Source: Sphingobacterium puteale (GTDB lineage Bacteria > Bacteroidota > Bacteroidia > Sphingobacteriales > Sphingobacteriaceae). From it: a stretch of DNA of 64,000 nt. The stretch's first letter is position 1. Every line of letters begins with the position of its first letter. This document shows, piece by piece, positions 35,608 through 44,306 of this stretch. Position numbers and translations under genes: made by a program. Under the pieces are notes generated by a model that was not told the DNA's origin, searched no databases, and worked only from the letters and a program-made list of their open reading frames with translations. Where the stretch lies: NCBI RefSeq assembly GCF_003627955.1, contig NZ_RBWS01000017.1, forward strand, positions 62,001 through 126,000. Direction: 5' to 3'.

Positions 35608-38472
35608 TTATTTTAATTTGATCTGTACAGCTTTACCTGTATAGGATACTGCTGTTGATCTTTTTGATGGTACATCCAGCCCGACTACATTCTTGTCGCT
35701 GACAAAAATGATATTAAACTCCCTTTTGGTCAGCATTCCGTCGAAATCACCTCTACGTTCGCGCAGGGACAGCGTTTTTGTCGTATTGTCATAGTTGAAA
35801 TCTATGCGGCTATATTTCCCTTTTTCATAATTATAATTGTTTCCTTCGTCTTCATAAAGTGAAAAATGACCATCTGCTCCATCATAGACATAGAGGTCCA
35901 GTATATCCTGCTTTTTCTCTGTTGTGTATTGCAATACTGGTCCGATTGGTAGAATCGCTCCGGCCTTTACATATACCGGGATACGTTCGTAAGGTGCATC
36001 AACAAGCAGGTCCTGACCACCCTGCACTTTCTTGCCACTGTATAGATCATACCAGTCTATTCCTTTTGGGAAGTGCATTTTGCGCGAGGTCGCACCTTTT
36101 TCAGTAACGGGATTGACCAACAGGGACGGCCCCCACAGATACTGATCGTTGCTATCAAATCCGTTCTTATCCTTCGGAAAATCCATGGCCAATGCGCGGA
36201 TCATCGAATAATCTTCAAAAAATGTCTTTGCTGCAAGGCTGTAATTGTACGCAAGTAATTTATAACGCAGATTGATAACATAAGTCATGCTTTTATATGC
36301 AGGGTGGCCGTCGGGAGCGATATTATAAGGCTCGCGATAGGGAAATTGTCCATGCGCTCTAAACAGCGGCAAGAAAGCACCATATTGGTACCAGCGGCTA
36401 TTCAGTTCACGCCATTCCTCTAGGTCGGTTGCATTAGGCTTATGAAATCTGTTTTCAACCAAGAAGCCCCCGGCATCCATTGTCCAATACGGTGTACCAG
36501 ACATCGAGAAGTTAACTCCCCCGGCAATCTGATCTTTCATATCATGCCACCTGGAGGCAATATCCCCACTCCAAGCGGCAGCAGCGTAACGCTGTTGGCC
36601 CGCAAAAAAGGACCGTGTCAAGATAAAAACCCGTTTGTTGGGATCAGTTGCACGCTGGCCCTCATAAATACCTTTTGCATTTTGTAGTGGAAAAGCGTTA
36701 TAATAACGAACCGAAGAACCGATACTCGGTTGAAAAACCGATTTGCGTTCATCCAGGTCGATATTGGAATGGATGTCCGGCTCACTGGCATCCATCCACC
36801 AGGCATCAATTCCTATTTTAAACAAGTTTTTGTCCAACAGTTTCCAAAATCCGTCCCGGGCACCTTGATTAAATGGATCATAAAAGGTGGATGTATAACC
36901 CTTTCCGATCCAATCTTTGCGACCGTCATAAATATTGCGCGGATAGATCCATTTGTTGTTTTTAAATTCATTGTATACAGTCGACTCCTCATTAATTTTT
37001 GGCCATGCTGAAATCATGATATTCAAATGTTGATCATGTAGTTTCTGCACCATCGCTTTTGGATCCGGGAAACGTTTTAGATCAAATTTTTGGCCTCCCC
37101 AGTCGTGTTCAGACCAGTAAGACCAATCTTGAACAATATTATCAATCGGAATCTTACGCCTTCTAAATTCAGTAGCAACCTGCTCAATTTCTTCTTGTGT
37201 CTTGTAACGCTCCCTGCTCTGCCAAAACCCGAAACTCCATAGCGGCATAATGGGCGCCTTACCCGATAGTTTCCGATAACCCGCGATGACGTCATCCATG
37301 GATGATCCATGAATAAAGTAATAATCAACTGCATCTCCAGCTTCGGAATTAAATGAAAATAAGTTTTTACGGGTTTCGGGCACGGGGCTTTGCCAATTCA
37401 ATGTAAAATAAGATTCACTCCCATCTGGTATCCATTCCATACGGATTTTGTGAGACTGATCTTTTCCCATTTCTTTCTCGAGTTCAAAGGTCCCTGCATT
37501 CCAGGATTGCCGCCAACGATCAGCCACCAGCTCACCGTCTATCCAGACCTTCATATAACCCGAATATTTAAAGTGCAGCACATGTTTGCCCGCATATGGC
37601 GAGGCAAGGCTTCCCTCATAGATTACTTTAGTATCCGCAAGCTTCACTTCTTTGGGAAACTTGTGCTGATCGCTTAAATAACCATAATCGATAATGGATT
37701 CAGGCCGGGATAGATAGACCTCGTTTATATTGTTCCGGTTCACATAGGTAGCTGTAAGCCAGCCTTCTTCACCTTCTTTTGAGGAGAGCTTAAGGGCATT
37801 GAGAGGCAATAAGGGCCGTACATCTCCAGCTTTGGTAATGGAGTAATTGTGCCATAGCAATCCATAGTTATTCGTAGATAATAAAAAAGGGATTCCGATT
37901 TCTGTATTGTACTGCAACAGCGATACCTGTTTGCCGCGATTATAATTCATGACCGCATTTTGATGTTGTCCTAAGCCATAAATCCCTTCTTCGGGATTGA
38001 CGATAAAGTCTTGGTTGATGTGATAAAATGCATCGCCATTATAGCTATTCGCTGTAAAAGAGCTTGAATTTCGTTTCGCTTCTTTTACGATAACTTGGCC
38101 ATTTGAATCAAAAAAATCAACTTTACCAGTCTTCAACGAGACGATCGCCTGTATAGCGGCTGTTTGTACATTTACGGTAGAATCAGTAGATTTTACAGCC
38201 AGCGACTTGAGCTGTCGGTGCAGTGAATCGACGACCACCAAACTCGTTTGCTTGGGAAAGGCGGCGCCGGCCGGAACAGCCGTGACACGTACGATCTTGT
38301 CCGTTACAACATCCAAATAGACATCCTGATCGATTGATGTGTCCGAATTTTTGAAGCTTACCTTGACACCAGTTGGCGTTTTTTCATAATGTGCTTTGTT
38401 GGTCTGTCCGAATCCTTGCTGTACCATTGCGAAGAGCATCAAACTACTTAAAGCATACGTTAAGTTGCGCAT
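35608..38472 (-). CDS. GH31 alpha-glycosidase with PA14 insert, alpha-xylosidase-like
   Basis: A 954-residue GH31 enzyme with a signal peptide (ALSSLMLFAMVQQGFGQ). A beta-sandwich N-domain is interrupted at about residues 275-375 by a PA14 module (YEGSLASPYAGKHVLHFKYS, KVWIDGELVADRWRQ). The barrel carries the nucleophile Asp in DAWWMDASEPDIHSN and the acid/base Asp in AAWSGDIASRW, then the C-terminal sheets. PA14 inserted in GH31 is the hallmark of alpha-xylosidases acting on xyloglucan oligosaccharides (Cellvibrio Xyl31A, Bacteroides BoGH31A type), so that is the favoured activity; alpha-glucosidase is the alternative. It is the first gene of the operon GH31, susC, susD, lipoprotein, GH2. 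Confidence 0.9.
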   Translation of the reverse strand: MRNLTYALSSLMLFAMVQQGFGQTNKAHYEKTPTGVKVSFKNSDTSIDQDVYLDVVTDKIVRVTAVPAGAAFPKQTSLVVVDSLHRQLKSLAVKSTDSTVNVQTAAIQAIVSLKTGKVDFFDSNGQVIVKEAKRNSSSFTANSYNGDAFYHINQDFIVNPEEGIYGLGQHQNAVMNYNRGKQVSLLQYNTEIGIPFLLSTNNYGLLWHNYSITKAGDVRPLLPLNALKLSSKEGEEGWLTATYVNRNNINEVYLSRPESIIDYGYLSDQHKFPKEVKLADTKVIYEGSLASPYAGKHVLHFKYSGYMKVWIDGELVADRWRQSWNAGTFELEKEMGKDQSHKIRMEWIPDGSESYFTLNWQSPVPETRKNLFSFNSEAGDAVDYYFIHGSSMDDVIAGYRKLSGKAPIMPLWSFGFWQSRERYKTQEEIEQVATEFRRRKIPIDNIVQDWSYWSEHDWGGQKFDLKRFPDPKAMVQKLHDQHLNIMISAWPKINEESTVYNEFKNNKWIYPRNIYDGRKDWIGKGYTSTFYDPFNQGARDGFWKLLDKNLFKIGIDAWWMDASEPDIHSNIDLDERKSVFQPSIGSSVRYYNAFPLQNAKGIYEGQRATDPNKRVFILTRSFFAGQQRYAAAAWSGDIASRWHDMKDQIAGGVNFSMSGTPYWTMDAGGFLVENRFHKPNATDLEEWRELNSRWYQYGAFLPLFRAHGQFPYREPYNIAPDGHPAYKSMTYVINLRYKLLAYNYSLAAKTFFEDYSMIRALAMDFPKDKNGFDSNDQYLWGPSLLVNPVTEKGATSRKMHFPKGIDWYDLYSGKKVQGGQDLLVDAPYERIPVYVKAGAILPIGPVLQYTTEKKQDILDLYVYDGADGHFSLYEDEGNNYNYEKGKYSRIDFNYDNTTKTLSLRERRGDFDGMLTKREFNIIFVSDKNVVGLDVPSKRSTAVSYTGKAVQIKLK

Positions 38473-38540
38473 TTAAATAAGATTTATTGGTTACTATATT
38501 CCCTTGGTTATTATTAGTCCTTCCTATTGAAAGAACAATT

Positions 38541-38608
38541 CAAATATAGAATGCAACCGGTTGTATAATGGTGCCGATTTGTTAACTTTTGGGGGCTGTT
38601 TTGTTAAC
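38541..38608 (-). promoter_or_regulatory. Promoter and candidate operator of the polysaccharide operon
   Basis: On the minus strand TATATTTG (38541-38548) matches the -7 consensus TAnnTTTG, about 70 bases before the GH31 start; no clear -33 box is seen. Upstream of it lie two direct copies of TTTGTTAAC (plus strand 38578-38586 and 38600-38608), 22 bases apart, i.e. two helical turns. Such a tandem site just upstream of the promoter is where the AraC-type domain of the hybrid regulator would be expected to bind. Confidence 0.55.
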
Positions 38609-38652
38609 ACTTAGTAATTATTTTAAGATTGGATTTATGGCAATTCGCTGTT

Positions 38653-41600
38653 TTAAAGATTTTTACGGTAAAAGGAGGGTAAATTACCAAATGCGGATTT
38701 AAAATATTTGCTGAATTGTTTCGGGTTTCCGAATCCCACTTCGTAAGCAATTTCTGCCATCGATAATTTCGAATTTTGAACGAGGTGCATTGCACGTTTA
38801 AGACGAATATGACGGATGTATTCCATCGGAGAATAGCCTGTAATAGCGAGTACCTTCTTATAGAGACCTACCCGTGTAATATTCATTCTTTTAGCAAGTA
38901 ATTCCACTGAAAGCGAAGAGTCGTTAAGATCCCGTTCAATTTCTTGGACAAGCGATCGGATAAACTGTTCATCGGCAGATTCAATATCAGGCTGCACTAG
39001 ATTGACATTGATCTGTTTTTTGTAGCGTTTTACCAAGTTTTGTTGCTGATGGAGTATTTGAGCCAATTTAGAGCGCAGCAGACTGATGTTAAAGGGTTTG
39101 TTTATGTAATCTGTTGCACCAGCTTGAAGTGCTTCCACTTCGATTTTCGGATTGACAACTGCGGTCACAATAAGTACTGGAATGTGAGCCAACTTTGCCT
39201 GACCCTTTATATAGCGACAAAAATCCAATCCGCTTTCGCCCGGCAGACTGAGATCTGTCATAATTAAATCAATCTGTTGCTTGCTTAGGATTATTTTAGC
39301 ATCAGATACCGTTTTGGCAGAAGTAACTACATATTCCAAGTTCAATGTTCGCTCCATATACAGCAGGAAATCCACATCATCCTCCACCAATAAAATACAA
39401 GGCTTACCCGGGAGGGCATTTTCGTTCACTTCCGTGTTAGTCTCGATCGTATGTAAGGGCAGCTTTACATCAAATGTTGTGTATTCTTGATTACTGTTTA
39501 GTCTGATATTGCCACCCAAAAAATCCACATATTCCTTAACGATTGAAAGCCCGATCCCTGTACCCTGATTCAGTTTACCATTTGGAACTTCCAGCTGAAA
39601 ATAGCGTTCAAATATACGAGATTGAAGAGCTTCGGGAATGGCAGCACCAGTGTTCTTTATGGTTATGTTTAACACTTTCTCTTTGTCTCCTACCTCAATG
39701 TTAGCAATAAAATCTACTATGCCCGCAGCTGGACTAAATTTTATCGCATTGGAAACCAAGTTAAAGATAATGCTTTCAAGTTTATTCTTGTCAAACCATG
39801 CAGCGCTAGCCTGTGGGGCGACATTAACTTGGAGCATGACCTGATTACTCTGGGCAAGCACGTTAAATGCATCGAGCTGCTCACGTATAAATCCCATTAG
39901 ATCACCATATTCCTCATTCAGTTCCAGTTCACTTTTCTCCAGCTTTCTGAAGTCCAATAATTGATTGACCAATCTCAGCAGGCGATCCGCATTTTTCTTG
40001 ATCAAATTGAGATCCGCTTTTTTATCAGGATGCTGTTCTTCATCCAACAATTGTTGTGTCGGCGTTAGAATTAAACTGATTGGTGTCCGAAATTCGTGGC
40101 TTATATTAGTAAAGAAGCGAGTTTTCAAGGCATCCAGTTCTTTGGCTTGTGAGGCTTGCTCCTGCGCGAGATAGAGTTGATTGCGTGTCTTGACACGCAG
40201 TTTGGTCACATAAAAATAAGCCCAGAGTATGGCCAGAACCAATCCTGTATATAAAACAAAGGCCCAAGCCGAACGCCAAAATGGCGGTTGTACATCAATT
40301 TTCAGCAATAGCACTCCTTCGGACCAGCTGTTCGAATCGATCGCATGCCGTATGTACAATTTATAGGTCCGGCTATCCAGGTTGGTAAAATTGGCACGCG
40401 TCGTTCCCGGTTCAAAGTCAAACCATTCATCACTTAAACCCCCAAGCTTATATTGGTAGAGTCCGTTATGCTGTTGCAGATAATCAAAGGTGGACAGTTC
40501 CAGGGAGAGAGCATTGAGGTTGTGTGGGAGTTTCAATTCCTTCAGGTTATTCAGCGACTGATTGTAAATAACATGACCTGAAAATTCCTCACCTACCGCT
40601 ATCCGCTTATTGAAGAGATAAAGATTTGATAAAATGGGTAAAATCAGCTCGCTTTCCCCCCTGACTTTCGCTGGATCAATAAAATTAAAACCTTTTGGCC
40701 CGCCAAAGACAAGCCTTCCATCCCGCAATTTTAAGGCAGCGTTCTCGTTAAATACATCCCCCTGCAGTCCTAATTCCCGCGTAAAATTGCGGATGATGTA
40801 CTTCTGTCCTTCGCCTTTGCCGACGATTTCTGAAAGCCCTTTGTTAGTTGAAGCCCAGATGTTCCCCTCATTATCCACCAATAAGGCCACTACAGCATCG
40901 TCGCTCAGACCATCCTGCTGTGTCAGATAGCTTATTTTTTTGTCACCAATGATATGTAAGCCCTCCTGTGTGGCCACCCAGATGCGACCATTTGTATCCT
41001 CCTTTATATCATAAATCAGATTATTTTTAAGTTTCCTTGGCGAACTATCCGTATCAATATACGTAATCTTATCATCCGGCTCCAGTATCGCCAAGCCGGT
41101 TGCAGTGCCAATCCATAGTCGTTTTTTCGAATCTTCAAACAAGGCCGAGATATAAGTGTTCTTTAGGATTTCATTATTTCGTGTATACGTTTTTGAAAAC
41201 TGCTCATTTTTTTTATCGAACAGATACAGACCGCTGCTAAGGGTTCCTACCCAAAAACGATGCTGGCTATCTTCATATATTTCCCATACGCTGTCATCAT
41301 TCAGTTTTCCAGGTCCGGTATCACGGTGGAAAACTTTAAAATTTTTGCCGTCGAATCGGCACATGCCACCACGATAAGTACCTATCCACAGCTGGTTCAT
41401 CTCATCCAGTAAAAGCGAAACGATCACATTGCTGCTCAAACTATTTGGATTGCCCGGATCATGTAGGTATTGCATGAAGGTCTTTTTATCGATATCATAA
41501 TATAACAATCCGCCACCATTTGTGCCAATCCAAAGGTTACCCTTGCGGTCTTGCACAAACTTATTAACATCATCGTAGGGAAGCGATTTCGGCAGTCCGG

Positions 41601-42663
41601 GATAATTTTTGATTAGTGAGAACAATAATAAATTGGGATGATAATAACTGATTCCCCCCTTGTACGTCCCGGCCCAGATAATACCGGATTTATCTCGATA
41701 TAGCGATGTAATGCTATTGTAAGGTAGGCTCCGTAAATCATATTTATCACTGCCAATGAGCTGGATACTGTTATTCTTCTTGTCATAGACGTTGATGCCA
41801 CCATGATCGGTCCCCAGCCAAAGCTGTCCTTTGTCGTCTTGCACGATATTACCCACAAAGGGATTGGACAGTTCTTTTTGAAGATGATGAATTTGCCAGT
41901 CTTTGGGATCAAGCCAGTAGACGCCAATGGGGATATCTTTTGAGAAGATCCAGATTGCGCCATCCCTGTCAGCAAAAAGATTATAATTTACCTGTTTATT
42001 TGCGATCGGGAGCATGAATCGCCTAGTACTTCGCAGCGACTCTGTATCGATCTGGCCGAACATACCATTTTCGTAGATGGCCCAGATCGTTTGCCCTTGA
42101 CCGGTAATTATATCGGTAATTCTACTGTCCTTGGTCAGCTGAGGCACCCTGCGATACGTTTTCTTTAGGCTATTGTACAAAATCAGCGAACGATCGCTAT
42201 ACAAAAGGGCAAAGTTATGGTCATCCAATGGTCTGATGGAATAGACATCCTTGACTGGGACCTTCAGGGTAGCCAGTATAGAATCGATCTGTTGAATGAT
42301 AACTCCAGATCGCTGATCGTAAACATTCATCCGGTTGGCTGCACGAATCCATACATTCCCTTCGGGTCCTTCAAAGATTGCCGAAATGACATTGCCACTC
42401 AATCCTGAGCGTTTACTGGCAGTGTACCTAAAATTTGTGAACTGTACACCATCAAATCGGCTCAATCCAGCTTCTGTACCAAACCAGAGGTAGTTGTATT
42501 TATCCCTAAAAGCACAATTTACATGATTATGGACCAGTCCCTGGTCAGATGTTAAGGTCTTAAACGCATAAGTACTGACCTGGCTTAAAGCCGTTGACTG
42601 TCCTAGCAAGAGGAAAAGAAATAATTGTAGATACGCGTATAAAAAGGGCTTGAGCTGCTGCAT
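38653..42663 (-). CDS. Hybrid two-component system regulator (HTCS) of the polysaccharide locus
   Basis: A 1336-residue one-protein two-component system. A signal peptide precedes a periplasmic two-propeller sensor of repeats like NYLWFGTEAGLSRFDG and RIWVATQEGLHI. Next come a Y_Y_Y domain (about 715-780), one transmembrane helix (WAFVLYTGLVLAILWAYFYV), HisKA with ISHEFRTPISLI, an ATPase domain (IFNLVSNAIKFS, GTGIGLSIVKEY), a receiver (ILLVEDDVDF, IMTDLSLPGESG, INKPFN) and an AraC-type HTH (LAKRMNITRVGLYKKVLAIT, IAYEVGFGNPKQFSKYFKSA). Such proteins sense a specific oligosaccharide in the periplasm and switch on the neighbouring locus. It lies directly upstream of the GH31 operon in the same direction. 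Confidence 0.95.
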   Translation of the reverse strand: MQQLKPFLYAYLQLFLFLLLGQSTALSQVSTYAFKTLTSDQGLVHNHVNCAFRDKYNYLWFGTEAGLSRFDGVQFTNFRYTASKRSGLSGNVISAIFEGPEGNVWIRAANRMNVYDQRSGVIIQQIDSILATLKVPVKDVYSIRPLDDHNFALLYSDRSLILYNSLKKTYRRVPQLTKDSRITDIITGQGQTIWAIYENGMFGQIDTESLRSTRRFMLPIANKQVNYNLFADRDGAIWIFSKDIPIGVYWLDPKDWQIHHLQKELSNPFVGNIVQDDKGQLWLGTDHGGINVYDKKNNSIQLIGSDKYDLRSLPYNSITSLYRDKSGIIWAGTYKGGISYYHPNLLLFSLIKNYPGLPKSLPYDDVNKFVQDRKGNLWIGTNGGGLLYYDIDKKTFMQYLHDPGNPNSLSSNVIVSLLLDEMNQLWIGTYRGGMCRFDGKNFKVFHRDTGPGKLNDDSVWEIYEDSQHRFWVGTLSSGLYLFDKKNEQFSKTYTRNNEILKNTYISALFEDSKKRLWIGTATGLAILEPDDKITYIDTDSSPRKLKNNLIYDIKEDTNGRIWVATQEGLHIIGDKKISYLTQQDGLSDDAVVALLVDNEGNIWASTNKGLSEIVGKGEGQKYIIRNFTRELGLQGDVFNENAALKLRDGRLVFGGPKGFNFIDPAKVRGESELILPILSNLYLFNKRIAVGEEFSGHVIYNQSLNNLKELKLPHNLNALSLELSTFDYLQQHNGLYQYKLGGLSDEWFDFEPGTTRANFTNLDSRTYKLYIRHAIDSNSWSEGVLLLKIDVQPPFWRSAWAFVLYTGLVLAILWAYFYVTKLRVKTRNQLYLAQEQASQAKELDALKTRFFTNISHEFRTPISLILTPTQQLLDEEQHPDKKADLNLIKKNADRLLRLVNQLLDFRKLEKSELELNEEYGDLMGFIREQLDAFNVLAQSNQVMLQVNVAPQASAAWFDKNKLESIIFNLVSNAIKFSPAAGIVDFIANIEVGDKEKVLNITIKNTGAAIPEALQSRIFERYFQLEVPNGKLNQGTGIGLSIVKEYVDFLGGNIRLNSNQEYTTFDVKLPLHTIETNTEVNENALPGKPCILLVEDDVDFLLYMERTLNLEYVVTSAKTVSDAKIILSKQQIDLIMTDLSLPGESGLDFCRYIKGQAKLAHIPVLIVTAVVNPKIEVEALQAGATDYINKPFNISLLRSKLAQILHQQQNLVKRYKKQINVNLVQPDIESADEQFIRSLVQEIERDLNDSSLSVELLAKRMNITRVGLYKKVLAITGYSPMEYIRHIRLKRAMHLVQNSKLSMAEIAYEVGFGNPKQFSKYFKSAFGNLPSFYRKNL

Positions 42664-42893
42664 TGGTTATGATATCCCCAATGATACAAAAATTGCGTAA
42701 ATACAGCAAATCTCCCTTCTTTTTTTATCTGGCGCTAAAGAATATCATACAGCCCGATTGACCTTTTCTCATTGTAGGATAGCGAATGTTGAAACGCATA
42801 GATACTGATTAAAATTAAAAAAGCCTATATCCATTCTTTTTAGTAGGAATGACACCTTTTTCGTCGCTCAGAAAATATTTCCCATGGTGCATA

Positions 42894-43046
42894 TCAGTTT
42901 CTTTTCTTCTTTTCTTTCACAATAGCCTTGGACAAAGGTCGCGTATCCGGGGTATTTGCAAAAGCGTTTCCTTCTTTTTTTAATTCTTTTTCTTCTTTCT
43001 TTGCGTCGTCTAAGCTTTTCTTAGGTCCATTGTCATTTATATTCAT
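42894..43046 (-). CDS. Small highly charged protein
   Basis: A 50-residue protein from the ATG at 43044-43046 (MNINDNGPKKSLDDAKKEEK), rich in Lys, Glu and Asp, with no hydrophobic segment; it ends IVKEKKKRN. A longer frame to 43112 is possible but its extra 22 residues look unlike the rest. I do not recognise a family. It is divergent from the receiver gene at 43205 and may be a small stress protein, which is a guess from context only. Confidence 0.55.
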   Translation of the reverse strand: MNINDNGPKKSLDDAKKEEKELKKEGNAFANTPDTRPLSKAIVKEKKKRN

Positions 43047-43204
43047 AATTTTACGCTTGATGTTTAGTGTTTTATATGCCGTGCCGATCACTTTTATACA
43101 TAACAACAGCAAAGTTAAAATCGTTGATATTCCAACTAAAAAGAGCCCTAAAAATTCACATAAAACAAGCGTTCTTATTTTCTATATTTGAACAAATTTT
43201 TAAA

Positions 43205-43570
43205 ATGAAGAAGAAGAAAAAAAAGATTGTGCTTATTCAGGATAATGAAGATATTCTCAATATAATGGACGAAGTGCTGGAAGATGAAGGATTTGATGTC
43301 ACTTCATCTTTGACCACTGAACCCATAGAGAAAATTGATGAGATTGATCCCAATCTTGTCATAGTTGATGAGCATATCAAGGGGACTAAAAAAGGATCCA
43401 AGGTGATTGAAGAACTGAAGTCCGACCCCGAAACCGAGGATATTTCGGCGGTATTAACTTCTACAGCTGTTGATTTACCGGCCAAAGCAAACGCCTGCAA
43501 AGCAGATGATTTTATCGAAAAACCTTTTGATCTCGATCATATGGTTGATGTCGTGAAGAAAAATTCATGA
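43205..43570 (+). CDS. Orphan single-domain response regulator
   Basis: A 121-residue CheY-like receiver with a lysine-rich start (MKKKKKKIVLIQDNEDILN). The phosphoacceptor is in LVIVDEHIKG, the switch Thr/Ser in AVLTST and the lysine in DFIEKPFD. The acidic pocket is QDNED, where two adjacent acids are usual, so Mg binding may be altered. The ATG at 43205 removes 46 unlike residues from a longer open frame. No kinase is directly adjacent, but the bacteriophytochrome lies 0.7 kb further on, on the other strand. Confidence 0.85.
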   Translation: MKKKKKKIVLIQDNEDILNIMDEVLEDEGFDVTSSLTTEPIEKIDEIDPNLVIVDEHIKGTKKGSKVIEELKSDPETEDISAVLTSTAVDLPAKANACKADDFIEKPFDLDHMVDVVKKNS

Positions 43571-43578
43571 TCATCCCG

Positions 43579-44259
43579 CTAGACGCGTTTGCTGTTCATT
43601 GCCTTGGCCCATTTTGTCCGTTTACAGCGTGGGCAATGCGGCATACCATCGATTATTTGAGTTAAGACATTGCCGCAATGCATGCAGGCGAAAGGCCCTT
43701 CATTCATATTGATATCCACTTCCTTATAGGAAGAAGGGAAAAGAGGGAGCCCGTATTTGGTTTCTTCGTCCGGGTAAAACAGCACACTCATGGTTCCATC
43801 GACCTCTAGCACGCCCTCCTTAACCTGACCTAAGTGCTCGACATTCAGATTTCGTAGTTCCGAAAAAAACTCCATGCGTGAAAAGGTATTGTCATTCTCA
43901 TGCTTGATATCAAAAACACCGTCTTTAACCACCGGCAGTACCTTCCCCTCCAGCATCTGGGCTACTTTTTCTGATTTTGATGTAATCCAAGTGATCATTT
44001 TATAAATGGCTATTACACAGATAAAGACAACGACAGCATAAAAAATCGGAATATCTTCCTGAAACATAGGGTCGCCCGCTGCGGATCCCAGCCCAATGAT
44101 AATCGCTACCTCAAAAAGTGTTAACTGTCGCACCCCTCTCCTTCCGGACAGTCGTAATATCGTTAATATAAGCAGAAACATGATAGCCGAACGAAGGCCT
44201 ATTTCGAGCAAAAATGATGTATCTATGCCATCCGCAAAAATTTTTTCCAAGTTGATCAT
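43579..44259 (-). CDS. YetF/DUF421 membrane protein with C-terminal zinc ribbon
   Basis: A 226-residue protein of the YetF (DUF421) family. Three N-terminal transmembrane helices are visible (SAIMFLLILTILRLSG, FEVAIIIGLGSAAGD, FYAVVVFICVIAIYKMITW), followed by the conserved soluble domain (MLEGKVLPVVKDGVFD, MEFFSELRNLNV, VDGTMSVLFYPDE). The last about 35 residues add a zinc ribbon, FACMHCGNVL ... PHCPRCKRTKW (two CxxC pairs), which most family members lack. The function of the family is poorly known (spore membrane proteins and stress links). It is transcribed toward the receiver gene and away from the phytochrome. Confidence 0.88.
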   Translation of the reverse strand: MINLEKIFADGIDTSFLLEIGLRSAIMFLLILTILRLSGRRGVRQLTLFEVAIIIGLGSAAGDPMFQEDIPIFYAVVVFICVIAIYKMITWITSKSEKVAQMLEGKVLPVVKDGVFDIKHENDNTFSRMEFFSELRNLNVEHLGQVKEGVLEVDGTMSVLFYPDEETKYGLPLFPSSYKEVDINMNEGPFACMHCGNVLTQIIDGMPHCPRCKRTKWAKAMNSKRV

Positions 44260-44306
44260 AACTCAAGAACAAGCAATTGATCCATTCGTTTTGCGTTAGT
44301 ACACTA

